A stretch of DNA of 14,164 nucleotides, taken from positions 1 through 14,164 of the forward strand of contig RKSH01000068.1 of NCBI GenBank assembly GCA_007570945.1, read 5' to 3'. The position numbers were made by a program, and so were the translations under genes. Positions 7,731-14,135 of the stretch are shown in pieces (position 1 is the first letter of the stretch; every line of letters starts with the position of its first letter). The notes under the pieces are model-generated. The model was not told where the DNA came from and did not search any database. It was given only the letters and a program-made list of their open reading frames with translations. This DNA is from Gammaproteobacteria bacterium. Its GTDB lineage: Bacteria > Pseudomonadota > Gammaproteobacteria > Arenicellales > Spongiicolonaceae.

Positions 7731-7754
7731 CCGTCACCGCCGCCGAATCCGCCG

Positions 7755-8315
7755 TTAAGCGCGCTCGGCGTACTCGCCGGTTTCGGTGTTGACCCTCACC
7801 GACTCGCCCACTTCAATGAACGTGGGCACGGTGATGCGCAGGCCGGTTTCGGTAATCGCCGGCTTGCCGCCGCCGGTGGCGGTCTGGCCTTTGATGGCGC
7901 CTTCGGTTTCGGTGACCTTTAGCGTCACCATGGGCGGCAACTCCACGCCGATGAGCAGGTCGTTGTGGAAGTTCACCTGCACGTCGGTGTTGGGCAACAG
8001 GTAGCCGCTGAGGCCGGCGAGGTCGTCGGCGGCGATGCTGAGCTGTTCGTAGGACTCGCTGTCCATGAAAACATGGCTGTCGCCGTCGGCATAGAGGTAC
8101 TGCATGCGGCGCGGCGTGACATGGGCCTTTTCCAGTTTGTCTTCGGAGCGAAAGCGCTCGTTCAACTTGGTGCCGGCCGAGATTTCCTTCATCTCCAGTT
8201 GCACAAAGGCGCCGCCCTTGCCGGGTTTGACATGGGACTTTTTCAGCACGCGCCAGAGTTTGGACTGGTGTTCAATTAAATTGCCGATGCGGACTTCGGA
8301 TGCGGAGATTTTCAT
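7755..8315 (-). CDS. efp: translation elongation factor P
   Basis: 186 residues, full length. EF-P enters the ribosomal E site and relieves stalling at polyproline stretches. Domain order is an N-terminal KOW-like domain (1-65) followed by two OB domains. The functional loop VKPGKGGAF places the conserved, usually modified Lys at K33. The end VNTETGEYAERA is typical of the family. The ATG at 8315 is chosen by homology: the longer open frame to 8603 runs through uvrC in antisense. No Shine-Dalgarno sequence precedes it, and a strong promoter lies so close that the mRNA may be nearly leaderless. Features such as KPGKGGAF, GTKLNERFRSED and VNTETGEY look closer to alphaproteobacterial EF-P than to E. 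coli EF-P. It is convergent with the CitE-like gene, 24 bases away. Confidence 0.96.
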   Translation of the reverse strand: MKISASEVRIGNLIEHQSKLWRVLKKSHVKPGKGGAFVQLEMKEISAGTKLNERFRSEDKLEKAHVTPRRMQYLYADGDSHVFMDSESYEQLSIAADDLAGLSGYLLPNTDVQVNFHNDLLIGVELPPMVTLKVTETEGAIKGQTATGGGKPAITETGLRITVPTFIEVGESVRVNTETGEYAERA

Positions 8316-8339
8316 AACCGCGAAGTATAAGAGTAAAAT
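8311..8339 (+). promoter_or_regulatory. possible uvrC promoter, overlapping efp start
   Basis: On the plus strand TTCATA (8311-8316) and TAAAAT (8334-8339) are 17 bases apart, matching consensus at 4 of 6 and 5 of 6. The -35 sits on the efp start codon, and the -10 lies in the spacer of the efp promoter. The leader before the uvrC GTG would be short, about 10 bases. This is weaker than the efp promoter. Confidence 0.35.
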
Positions 8340-8352
8340 GCCGGGCTTGCAA
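8324..8352 (-). promoter_or_regulatory. efp promoter, sigma-70 type
   Basis: On the minus strand TTGCAA (8352-8347) and TATACT (8329-8324) are separated by exactly 17 bases; they match consensus at 4 of 6 and 5 of 6. The -10 ends only 8 bases before the efp ATG, so transcription would start within a few bases of the start codon. It overlaps the divergent uvrC promoter. Confidence 0.6.
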
Positions 8353-8354
8353 GG

Positions 8355-10208
8355 GTGAGGGCGAAGGTGGCGACCGACAGGCAAAAAAACAAAAAATTTT
8401 TTGACGGCCGCGCGGCGGCGCGCGCGCTGCCCCATGCGCCGGGCGTCTACCAGATGAGGGACGCCGCCGGGGCGCTGCTGTATGTGGGCAAGGCGCGCGA
8501 CTTGCGCAAGCGGGTGGCGAGTTATTTCAGCGGCGGCGCAAAGAATGCGAAAACGCAACTGCTGCTGGGCAAGGTGGCCGATGTGCAGGTCACCGTCACC
8601 CACACCGAGCGCGACGCGCTGCTGCTGGAAAATAATTTAATCAAAAGTGAAAAGCCGCGCTACAACGTGCTGCTGCGCGACGACAAAAGTTACCCCTACA
8701 TTCACCTTGACGACACCCACCGGTTCCCGCGGTTGGGTTTTCACCGCGGCGAACGTAAGCCGGCCGGGCGTTTTTTCGGCCCCTGGCCGGGCATCGGCTC
8801 GGCGCGCGAGGCGCTGGCGCTGCTGAAAAAAATTTTCCCGGTGCGGCAGTGCGAGGATTCTTATTTTCGCAACCGCAAGCGGCCCTGCCTGCAGTATCAA
8901 ATTAAACGTTGCAGCGCGCCGTGTGTCGCTTACATCAGCGCCGAGGACTACGCCGAGGATGTGCGCCAGGCGGCGCTGTTTCTGGAGGGCAAAAACCAGT
9001 CGCTGACCGAGCACCTCGGCCGGCAGATGGAGCAGGCGGCGGCGCGCATGGATTACGAAAGCGCGGCGCGCTATCGTGACCGCGTGGCGATGCTGAAGCG
9101 CATGCAGCAGAGCCAGTTCATGGAAACCGCCGGCGGTGACGCCGATGTTCTTGCGCTGGCGGCAAAGCGCGGCAAAGTGTGCGCCCATTTTCTTTTAATC
9201 CGCGGCGGGCGCAATGTGGGCGGCAAGTCGCTGCTGTTCAATGAGCGGCTGAATGTTGCGCCGGAAAAAATGCACGAGACGGTGCTGGCGCAAGCCTACC
9301 TCGGCAAAACGGTGCCGGCGGAAATCATCGTCCGCCCGTCGTTTGCCGGGCGCGACATACTGCAGGCCGAGCTTGGCCGCCAGGCCGGGCGCAAAGTCAC
9401 CATCCGCTGCCGTCCGCGCAGCGGCGGGCGGCGCGCCGCCTGGCTGTCCATGGCCGAGTTGAACGCCGGGCAGCATTTGGCGAGTCACTTCCACGGCCGC
9501 TCGGAGGCGGCGCGGCGCGTGCGCGCATTGGCCGAGGTTTTGCAACTCGGCGACCCGCCGCGGCGCATGGAATGTTTTGACGTCAGCCACACCGGCGGCG
9601 GCGCCACCATCGCCTCCTGCGTCGCCTTTGAAGACGGCGCGCCGCGCAAATCCGACTACCGCAGTTTCACCATCGCCAACGCGCCTGCCGGTGACGACTA
9701 CGCCGCGCTGGAACAGGCGTTGCGCCGCCGCTACCGCCGCGTGCTGGAGGAGGGCGGCGCGCTGCCCGACCTGCTGTTAATTGACGGCGGCAAGGGGCAG
9801 TTGCGCGCGGCGCAAAAAGTGATGGAGGAATTCCAACTCGGCGCGCTGCCCATCATCGGCATCGCCAAGGGCCGGGCGCGCAAGGCCGGGCGCGAACGGT
9901 TGTTCTTGTCCGGCCGCCGCGCCGCCGTTATACTGGATGCGCATTCGCCGGCGCTGCACCTGCTGCAGGCGGTGCGCGACGAGGCGCATCGTTTTGCCAT
10001 AACAGCGCACCGCCGGCGCCGCTCGCGCAACACTTTGCGCTCCACTTTGGAGGACATTCCCGGCATCGGCGAGAAGCGGCGGCAGGCCTTGCTGATGCAC
10101 TTCGGCGGCTTGCGCGAATTGCGCCAGGCCGCCGCCGAGGAAATCGCCCGCGCCCCCGGCATCAGCCGCGCGCTGGCGCAAAAAGTGCACGAAAATTTGC
10201 ACGCATAA
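8355..10208 (+). CDS. uvrC: excinuclease ABC subunit C
   Basis: 617 residues, normal length. With UvrB on damaged DNA, UvrC makes both incisions of nucleotide excision repair. Domain order: GIY-YIG nuclease (about 27-105; GVYQM at 30-34 and LLYVGKARDLRKR at 41-53), a four-cysteine cluster C166, C178, C186, C190 as in the iron-sulfur UvrC type, the UVR motif binding UvrB (about 225-250), the RNase H-like 5' nuclease (FDVSHT with D409, LIDGGKGQL with D477, RDEAHRFA with H545), and paired helix-hairpin-helix motifs (about 565-615; IPGIGEKRR and APGISRAL). The start is GTG 8355, with weak ribosome binding; GTG 8367 would remove only four residues and is equally possible. pgsA begins 6 bases after the stop, so the two form an operon, an arrangement common in proteobacteria. 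Confidence 0.97.
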   Translation: MRAKVATDRQKNKKFFDGRAAARALPHAPGVYQMRDAAGALLYVGKARDLRKRVASYFSGGAKNAKTQLLLGKVADVQVTVTHTERDALLLENNLIKSEKPRYNVLLRDDKSYPYIHLDDTHRFPRLGFHRGERKPAGRFFGPWPGIGSAREALALLKKIFPVRQCEDSYFRNRKRPCLQYQIKRCSAPCVAYISAEDYAEDVRQAALFLEGKNQSLTEHLGRQMEQAAARMDYESAARYRDRVAMLKRMQQSQFMETAGGDADVLALAAKRGKVCAHFLLIRGGRNVGGKSLLFNERLNVAPEKMHETVLAQAYLGKTVPAEIIVRPSFAGRDILQAELGRQAGRKVTIRCRPRSGGRRAAWLSMAELNAGQHLASHFHGRSEAARRVRALAEVLQLGDPPRRMECFDVSHTGGGATIASCVAFEDGAPRKSDYRSFTIANAPAGDDYAALEQALRRRYRRVLEEGGALPDLLLIDGGKGQLRAAQKVMEEFQLGALPIIGIAKGRARKAGRERLFLSGRRAAVILDAHSPALHLLQAVRDEAHRFAITAHRRRRSRNTLRSTLEDIPGIGEKRRQALLMHFGGLRELRQAAAEEIARAPGISRALAQKVHENLHA

Positions 10209-10214
10209 CAGCCG

Positions 10215-10790
10215 ATGCTGAACATTCCCAACGCCTTAACTTTTTTTCGCATCCTGCTGCTCCCGGTGCTGGCGGCGCTGTATCTGCTGCCGTTTGCGTG
10301 GAGCAACGAGGCGGTGACGGCGGTGTTCCTGGCCGCCGGCCTGAGCGACTGGCTGGACGGCTACCTGGCAAGGCGCCTGAAACAGGACTCGAAGTTCGGC
10401 GCGTTCCTCGACCCGGTGGCGGACAAACTCATCGTGGTCACCGCGCTGGTGCTGCTGGTGTCGGACCAGGCGGTGATGTCGCAGGTGCTGAGCCAAACCG
10501 TCTTCGCCCTGGTGGTCGCCATCATCATCGGCCGCGAATTGGTGGTGTCGGCCCTGCGCGAATGGATGGCCGAACTCGGCAACCGCGCGCGGGTGTCGGT
10601 GTCGCTGGTGGGCAAAATCAAAACCGCCGGGCAGTTTGTCGCGATAGCGATGATGCTGTACCGCGAGTCAGTGGTGGACGTTTCCATGCTGCGCCTGGGC
10701 GAGGCGCTGCTGGTGCTGGCGGCGGGGCTGACGCTTTGGTCCATGGTGATGTACCTGCGGGCGGCCTGGGCGGGGTTTGCCCGGGGGTGA
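10215..10790 (+). CDS. pgsA: CDP-diacylglycerol-glycerol-3-phosphate 3-phosphatidyltransferase
   Basis: 191 residues, full length. The enzyme makes phosphatidylglycerol phosphate at the inner membrane, the committed step to phosphatidylglycerol and cardiolipin. The CDP-alcohol phosphatidyltransferase signature is perfect: D45-x2-D48-G-x2-A-R-x8-G62-x3-D66-x3-D70 (seen as SDWLDGYLARR then GAFLDPVADK). Hydrophobic segments fall at about 8-28, 33-45, 72-90, 94-113, 138-150 and 163-182. The N-terminal MLNIPNALTFFRILLLP is the family start. It follows uvrC by 6 bases and is probably cotranscribed with it. The stop lies inside GGTGAGGGT. It is the last core-like gene before the low-GC restriction-modification island. 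Confidence 0.97.
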   Translation: MLNIPNALTFFRILLLPVLAALYLLPFAWSNEAVTAVFLAAGLSDWLDGYLARRLKQDSKFGAFLDPVADKLIVVTALVLLVSDQAVMSQVLSQTVFALVVAIIIGRELVVSALREWMAELGNRARVSVSLVGKIKTAGQFVAIAMMLYRESVVDVSMLRLGEALLVLAAGLTLWSMVMYLRAAWAGFARG

Positions 10791-10828
10791 GGGTCTACAA
10801 ATAACGTGCGGGGGTATTTACAGCAGAG

Positions 10829-10837
10829 TGCTATAAT
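10829..10837 (+). promoter_or_regulatory. extended -10 promoter before adenine methylase
   Basis: TGCTATAAT is a perfect TATAAT at 10832-10837 preceded by TG and one base. There is no good -35 at 16-18 bases. It would start transcription about 27 bases before the ATG at 10871. The form matches the tRNA-Ser promoter, so it could also be a leftover host promoter (for example of a tRNA after pgsA) captured by the island. That last point is inference. Confidence 0.5.
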
Positions 10838-10870
10838 AGCCGCCACCGGGTAATCGCAGAATAAATTGCA

Positions 10871-11848
10871 ATGAATAACACAACAAAGAATAAACCCTTG
10901 TCATCGCTGATGAATGCCGGCCTGTGGCGTCATATGGATTACAATTGCATTAAGATGCCGCGGCCGCAGTATTTGGGCGCCAAATATGCGCTGTTGCCGT
11001 GGATTATTCCCTTGGCGGAATTTAATGGCGGCGTGGCGTTGGATGGATTTGGCGGTTCGCAATCGGTGGCTTTTGAGATGAAGAAAGCGGGTTGCACCGT
11101 TTACACTTGCGACTTTTTGAGTTTTTGCCACCAATCCGGGCTGGCATTGGTGGAAAACAGCGGCGAGATTTTAAGTTCCGACGACTTGCACGTATTATTC
11201 AGCGACAACCCTGGCCGCGGGGATGTTATGCTTAAATTCAAGGATGTGTTTTTTGCTGAAGAGGAGTGCGTTGTGCTGGATAATTTTCGCGCCAATGTTG
11301 ATAAAATCACACAGCCCCACAAGCGCGCGCTCGCGCTTGCGGTGATGTGCCGGGCACTGACGCGCAAAACCATTATGGGGCACTTCGCGCATATGCAGGC
11401 CATGGCATATGCCAATAATCCCGCCCGTGTGCGCCGCAACCCCAGCATCGCCCGTCCTGTCCGCGATTTGTTTTTTGAGATTGCCCCGGAGTATAACGCG
11501 GCCATCTTTGATAACAGCCGCGATAATAAAAGTTATCGCGCCAACATCCTGGATTTACTGCCGCAGTTGGCCGGTGAAGTTGACGTGGCCTATTATGACC
11601 CGCCTTATTGTGGCAGCCACGCTGATTACCAGGCTTTTTACCACTTGCTGGAAACGTTTGTGGAAAATTGGCGGGATAAAACCTTTATCAACGGCAACTT
11701 CCGATACCATCCGCCGCGGCCGAGCGGCTTTGACAAAATAGTCGAAGTGGAGCGGTCATTTCGTGATTTGTTCGCGCTCTCCGACGAAATTTCTCGTTGG
11801 CTGGTCAGTTATAATGACCTCGGCGCCGTCAATCGAGGCGCTTGTTAA
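10871..11848 (+). CDS. D12-class DNA adenine methyltransferase, frameshifted near C-terminus
   Basis: 325 residues as read. D12 (Dam-like) enzymes transfer methyl from S-adenosylmethionine to adenine N6. Motifs in alpha-class order: YLGAKYALLPWI (34-45), a motif I variant LDGFGGSQSVAFEM (57-70), and DPPY (243-246). The final residues LGAVNRGAC do not fit the family. After YND (314-316) the family continues in the next frame, where a long conserved-looking tail runs to a TGA at 11960. Removing one C from the CC at about 11819 gives N-D-S-A-P-S-I-E and one continuous protein of about 362 residues. No slippery run is present, so a mutation or an assembly error is more likely than programmed shifting. 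No Shine-Dalgarno sequence is seen. Base composition is far less GC-rich than uvrC-pgsA, suggesting transfer. Target sequence unknown. Confidence 0.85.
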   Translation: MNNTTKNKPLSSLMNAGLWRHMDYNCIKMPRPQYLGAKYALLPWIIPLAEFNGGVALDGFGGSQSVAFEMKKAGCTVYTCDFLSFCHQSGLALVENSGEILSSDDLHVLFSDNPGRGDVMLKFKDVFFAEEECVVLDNFRANVDKITQPHKRALALAVMCRALTRKTIMGHFAHMQAMAYANNPARVRRNPSIARPVRDLFFEIAPEYNAAIFDNSRDNKSYRANILDLLPQLAGEVDVAYYDPPYCGSHADYQAFYHLLETFVENWRDKTFINGNFRYHPPRPSGFDKIVEVERSFRDLFALSDEISRWLVSYNDLGAVNRGAC

Positions 11849-11960
11849 AATGGCATCACGCCACAAAAAAGTGCGCGTGGAAGAAAAGCCGTACCGCACA
11901 TCCAGAGGAGGCAAAGGTTCGGTGGCCGGCAGCCGCGAATACCTGCTCATATGCGAATGA
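11819..11960 (+). pseudogene. displaced C-terminal tail of the D12 methyltransferase
   Basis: This frame encodes SAPSIEALVKM and then KVRVEEKPYRTSRGGKGSVA, SREYLLICE and a stop, the expected last 45 or so residues of the methyltransferase upstream. It lies in the next reading frame and has no start of its own that would make a sensible protein. The good conservation of the tail implies that the frameshift is recent, or is a sequencing error, since the tail shows no other decay. Confidence 0.75.
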
Positions 11961-12072
11961 TTTCCTTTGGCAATTCACAGAAACCAAAGCAGTCCAAGGT
12001 AATGCACTTGCGGGCGACTTGGGCGGGTTTTTCGGGGGTGATAGTATGGGGGTGGTATGATATGACCTCAAC

Positions 12073-12735
12073 ATGCCCAGAGAAGAGGTTCTTGTGGTCC
12101 CGACCAGCGTCAATTTACAACTCCATACTTTTAGCTCGCCGGGCTACCAAAGCATTGTGGACCAGGCGGTTGAGTTTTTCGGCAAGACCCCGGTGCACTC
12201 TTTGCCTCCCCCGGTTAATTTTCCCGGGGTTGGGGTTTATGCAATCTATTACTTTGGAGAATTCGAGTGCTACCAGCACCTCGTTGTCGCCAACCGGAAA
12301 CAGTGCCGGTTCCCGATTTACGTCGGCAAAGCGGTTCCCCGAGGCTGGCGAACGGGGAGGGTTCGCACAAGTGATAATGAACAACACTTGTACTCGCGGT
12401 TACGAGAGCATGAGCGCAGTATTGCCCATGGGGCGGGGTTTGTGGCCGGGGACTTCAGGTGTCGGTTTGTAATTCTGGGGGAAATGGAAACCGACCTCAT
12501 TTCTTCTATCGAGTCCCGGATGATTCGCAAGTTTGACCCGCTGTGGAATACCACGGTTGACGGGTTTGGCAACCACGACCCCGGAAGCGGCCGATATAGC
12601 CAGGCCCGCTCGGAGTGGGATGTTCTGCATCCCGGGCGGCCCTGGGCAGACCGTTTGACGGGTACACCGCCGCAACGCGGTGATGTCCTTGCCAAAATTC
12701 ATCAGCGCTTTCGCAACTCGACGACGGCCTCATAG
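12073..12735 (+). CDS. Eco29kI-family type II restriction endonuclease (GIY-YIG)
   Basis: 220 residues, close to Eco29kI (about 214). The family cuts palindromic DNA with a GIY-YIG nuclease; Eco29kI recognises CCGCGG. From memory of the Eco29kI sequence, long blocks agree: FFGKTPVHSLPPP (35-47), GVYAIYY (54-60), IYVGKAVPRGWR (82-93), LWNTTVDGFGNH (157-168) and WDVLHPGRPWA (182-192). The Eco29kI catalytic set Y49, Y76, R104, H108, E142, N154 maps to Y56, Y83, R109, H113, E147, N159 with matching spacings, so the nuclease looks active. The ATG at 12073 is the first start after an in-frame TGA at 12058; no Shine-Dalgarno sequence is visible. The last 34 bases overlap the convergent methyltransferase gene. 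Composition is island-like. Confidence 0.93.
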   Translation: MPREEVLVVPTSVNLQLHTFSSPGYQSIVDQAVEFFGKTPVHSLPPPVNFPGVGVYAIYYFGEFECYQHLVVANRKQCRFPIYVGKAVPRGWRTGRVRTSDNEQHLYSRLREHERSIAHGAGFVAGDFRCRFVILGEMETDLISSIESRMIRKFDPLWNTTVDGFGNHDPGSGRYSQARSEWDVLHPGRPWADRLTGTPPQRGDVLAKIHQRFRNSTTAS

Positions 12736-14072
12736 AGTTGCTGGCCTTTTCCGGCCTTGGCCGCGCGCACTTTTGACTGAATGATGCTGTTTCCCACACG
12801 GGTGGCCCGGGGAATGTGAATGTTCACAACTTCCAAGCCGGCAAATTCGGCAATTTTTGCGAGAAAACGGTCTGTGGGAATCATCACGCCTTGCAAAATG
12901 CTGTTGCCAATCACAACCAGCGCGGTCCCGCGCCGGCGAAGGGCGAGTTTTGCGGCTTTCGAGAATCGGTGGCAGTCATTGAAATATGACGCCGCATAAT
13001 TGGCCCAGCCATTACCGCCGTATATTCCACGCCCGGGATTTTTCTCCCTTAATGTTTTCAGGCATTGGAAAATTTCTGAATCCTTGATGGGGAAGTCAAG
13101 GCCGATGTGCTCGTCCTCTCTCACGGTCTGCCAGAATTTTCCGAAATTCTGTTCTTCCAAGGGCTTCAAGTCCTTGGATGAATACATGAAGCCGAGCCAA
13201 AAGAGGTGTGGACGGGTGTTTCGATTGTAATGGTAGTTGTTCAGGTAAGGCGGCGAGGTGATGAGGAGATTCACCGAGCTTGCGTTTAAAAGATCATGAG
13301 AATCGAAAAACGACTTGTTAAAAACAGCCGCTTTGGGGGAATTTCCACTGAGATGGCCCCGCACAAATCGAATATCCTCCTCCATTTCGCGGAGCTTTCC
13401 CGCAATTTCCAAAGCGACCGGAAAATCAACGACGTCGGGTCTGCCCGCGGCGGCTTTTCGTCCGAGGCTGGGCTCGTATGAATAATTTGAATAGGTCACC
13501 ATCGTAGAAGCGAAGGCAAGACGAAACATGTCGGCAATCACCGGGTCATTTATACCCGCGATGAAATCATGCACCAGCAGGACCTTGTGCAGAACCTTTG
13601 GGCTGTAGAAAACGCCGCGAGTATGAAATCCTTCCGGCGCCTGCGTGTCAGGCCGCCGCTTTCTCTTCATGGCGGTGCTGTGAAATTCCAGAAAGTCTTC
13701 TGCTGCTCTTCCGAGGCAATTCGGGGCAACCTCGCGCGCATTAAGTTTTGTCCGGCATGCAAAATCGGCGTAGGGATTAATTTCGAAACCAACCGCCTCA
13801 TGACCGGCGAAGTTGGCCTCAATCAGCGTAGTGCCCACGCCGGCGAAAGGGTCGAGAACCACGCCCGGTTTGTGAAGATGGCGATTTAGCGCGCTGCGGA
13901 CGAAATCCCGTGAAAACCCGGCGACCCAGGGGACCCAACGATGAACAGGCTGGGCTTTGTTGGCGGCAAAAGCAGGGTCGCTGAATTCGGTATTTTTCGC
14001 CGCGGGCGACCGCGTCCGGTCTTTAATGGATGCGCCGATTTCAGGTTGGGGAGCGTCACTGATATCAGTCAT
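12702..14072 (-). CDS. DNA amino-methyltransferase, likely N4-cytosine (SPPY), partner of the endonuclease
   Basis: 456 residues. Motif I is LDPFAGVGTT (73-82) followed by AVGFEINPYA (93-102), the S-adenosylmethionine site. The catalytic motif IV is ITSPPYLNNY (271-280); SPPY is typical of m4C methylases, although some SPPY enzymes make m6A. Motif I precedes motif IV with about 190 residues between, an alpha-like order with the likely target-recognition region inside. RPDVVDFPV and the C-terminal GTALVVIGNSILQG strand are also visible. By position it should protect the site cut by the Eco29kI-like enzyme, with which it overlaps tail to tail by 34 bases. The ATG at 14072 has no clear ribosome binding site and is followed at once by a 12-base palindrome. 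A candidate promoter lies upstream. Confidence 0.88.
   Translation of the reverse strand: MTDISDAPQPEIGASIKDRTRSPAAKNTEFSDPAFAANKAQPVHRWVPWVAGFSRDFVRSALNRHLHKPGVVLDPFAGVGTTLIEANFAGHEAVGFEINPYADFACRTKLNAREVAPNCLGRAAEDFLEFHSTAMKRKRRPDTQAPEGFHTRGVFYSPKVLHKVLLVHDFIAGINDPVIADMFRLAFASTMVTYSNYSYEPSLGRKAAAGRPDVVDFPVALEIAGKLREMEEDIRFVRGHLSGNSPKAAVFNKSFFDSHDLLNASSVNLLITSPPYLNNYHYNRNTRPHLFWLGFMYSSKDLKPLEEQNFGKFWQTVREDEHIGLDFPIKDSEIFQCLKTLREKNPGRGIYGGNGWANYAASYFNDCHRFSKAAKLALRRRGTALVVIGNSILQGVMIPTDRFLAKIAEFAGLEVVNIHIPRATRVGNSIIQSKVRAAKAGKGQQLYEAVVELRKR
14058..14069. promoter_or_regulatory. 12-bp perfect palindrome at methyltransferase start
   Basis: ACTGATATCAGT is a perfect inverted repeat covering codons 2-5 of the methyltransferase (T-D-I-S). 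Its position just after the start codon would suit an operator for self-control by the methyltransferase or by another factor. No controller gene is visible in the window, and chance is possible. Confidence 0.3.
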
Positions 14073-14105
14073 TGGAGGTTTCCACAGCGATAATGCTTGC
14101 CTTTT

Positions 14106-14135
14106 ATTCTACCCCGGTTTATAAGCGGCCCGCAA
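14106..14135 (-). promoter_or_regulatory. possible promoter of the SPPY methyltransferase
   Basis: On the minus strand TTGCGG (14135-14130) and TAGAAT (14111-14106) are separated by 18 bases; the -10 matches consensus at 5 of 6 and the -35 at 3 of 6. Transcription would begin about 25-30 bases before the ATG at 14072. No other gene is seen between 14073 and the window end. Confidence 0.3.

Noticed and set aside
8316..8603. N-terminal extension of efp
   Set aside because: It is antisense to the start of uvrC and has no EF-P similarity; the family start MKISASEVR is at 8315.
11810..11830. Programmed ribosomal frameshifting in the D12 methylase
   Set aside because: The site is AAT GAC CTC GGC with no slippery run and no obvious downstream structure, so a mutation or sequencing error is the simpler reading.
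11951..12472. Open frame of 173 codons between the D12 methylase and the endonuclease
   Set aside because: Most of it is an alternative frame of the endonuclease gene, and the non-overlapping first 40 residues show no domain or ribosome binding site.
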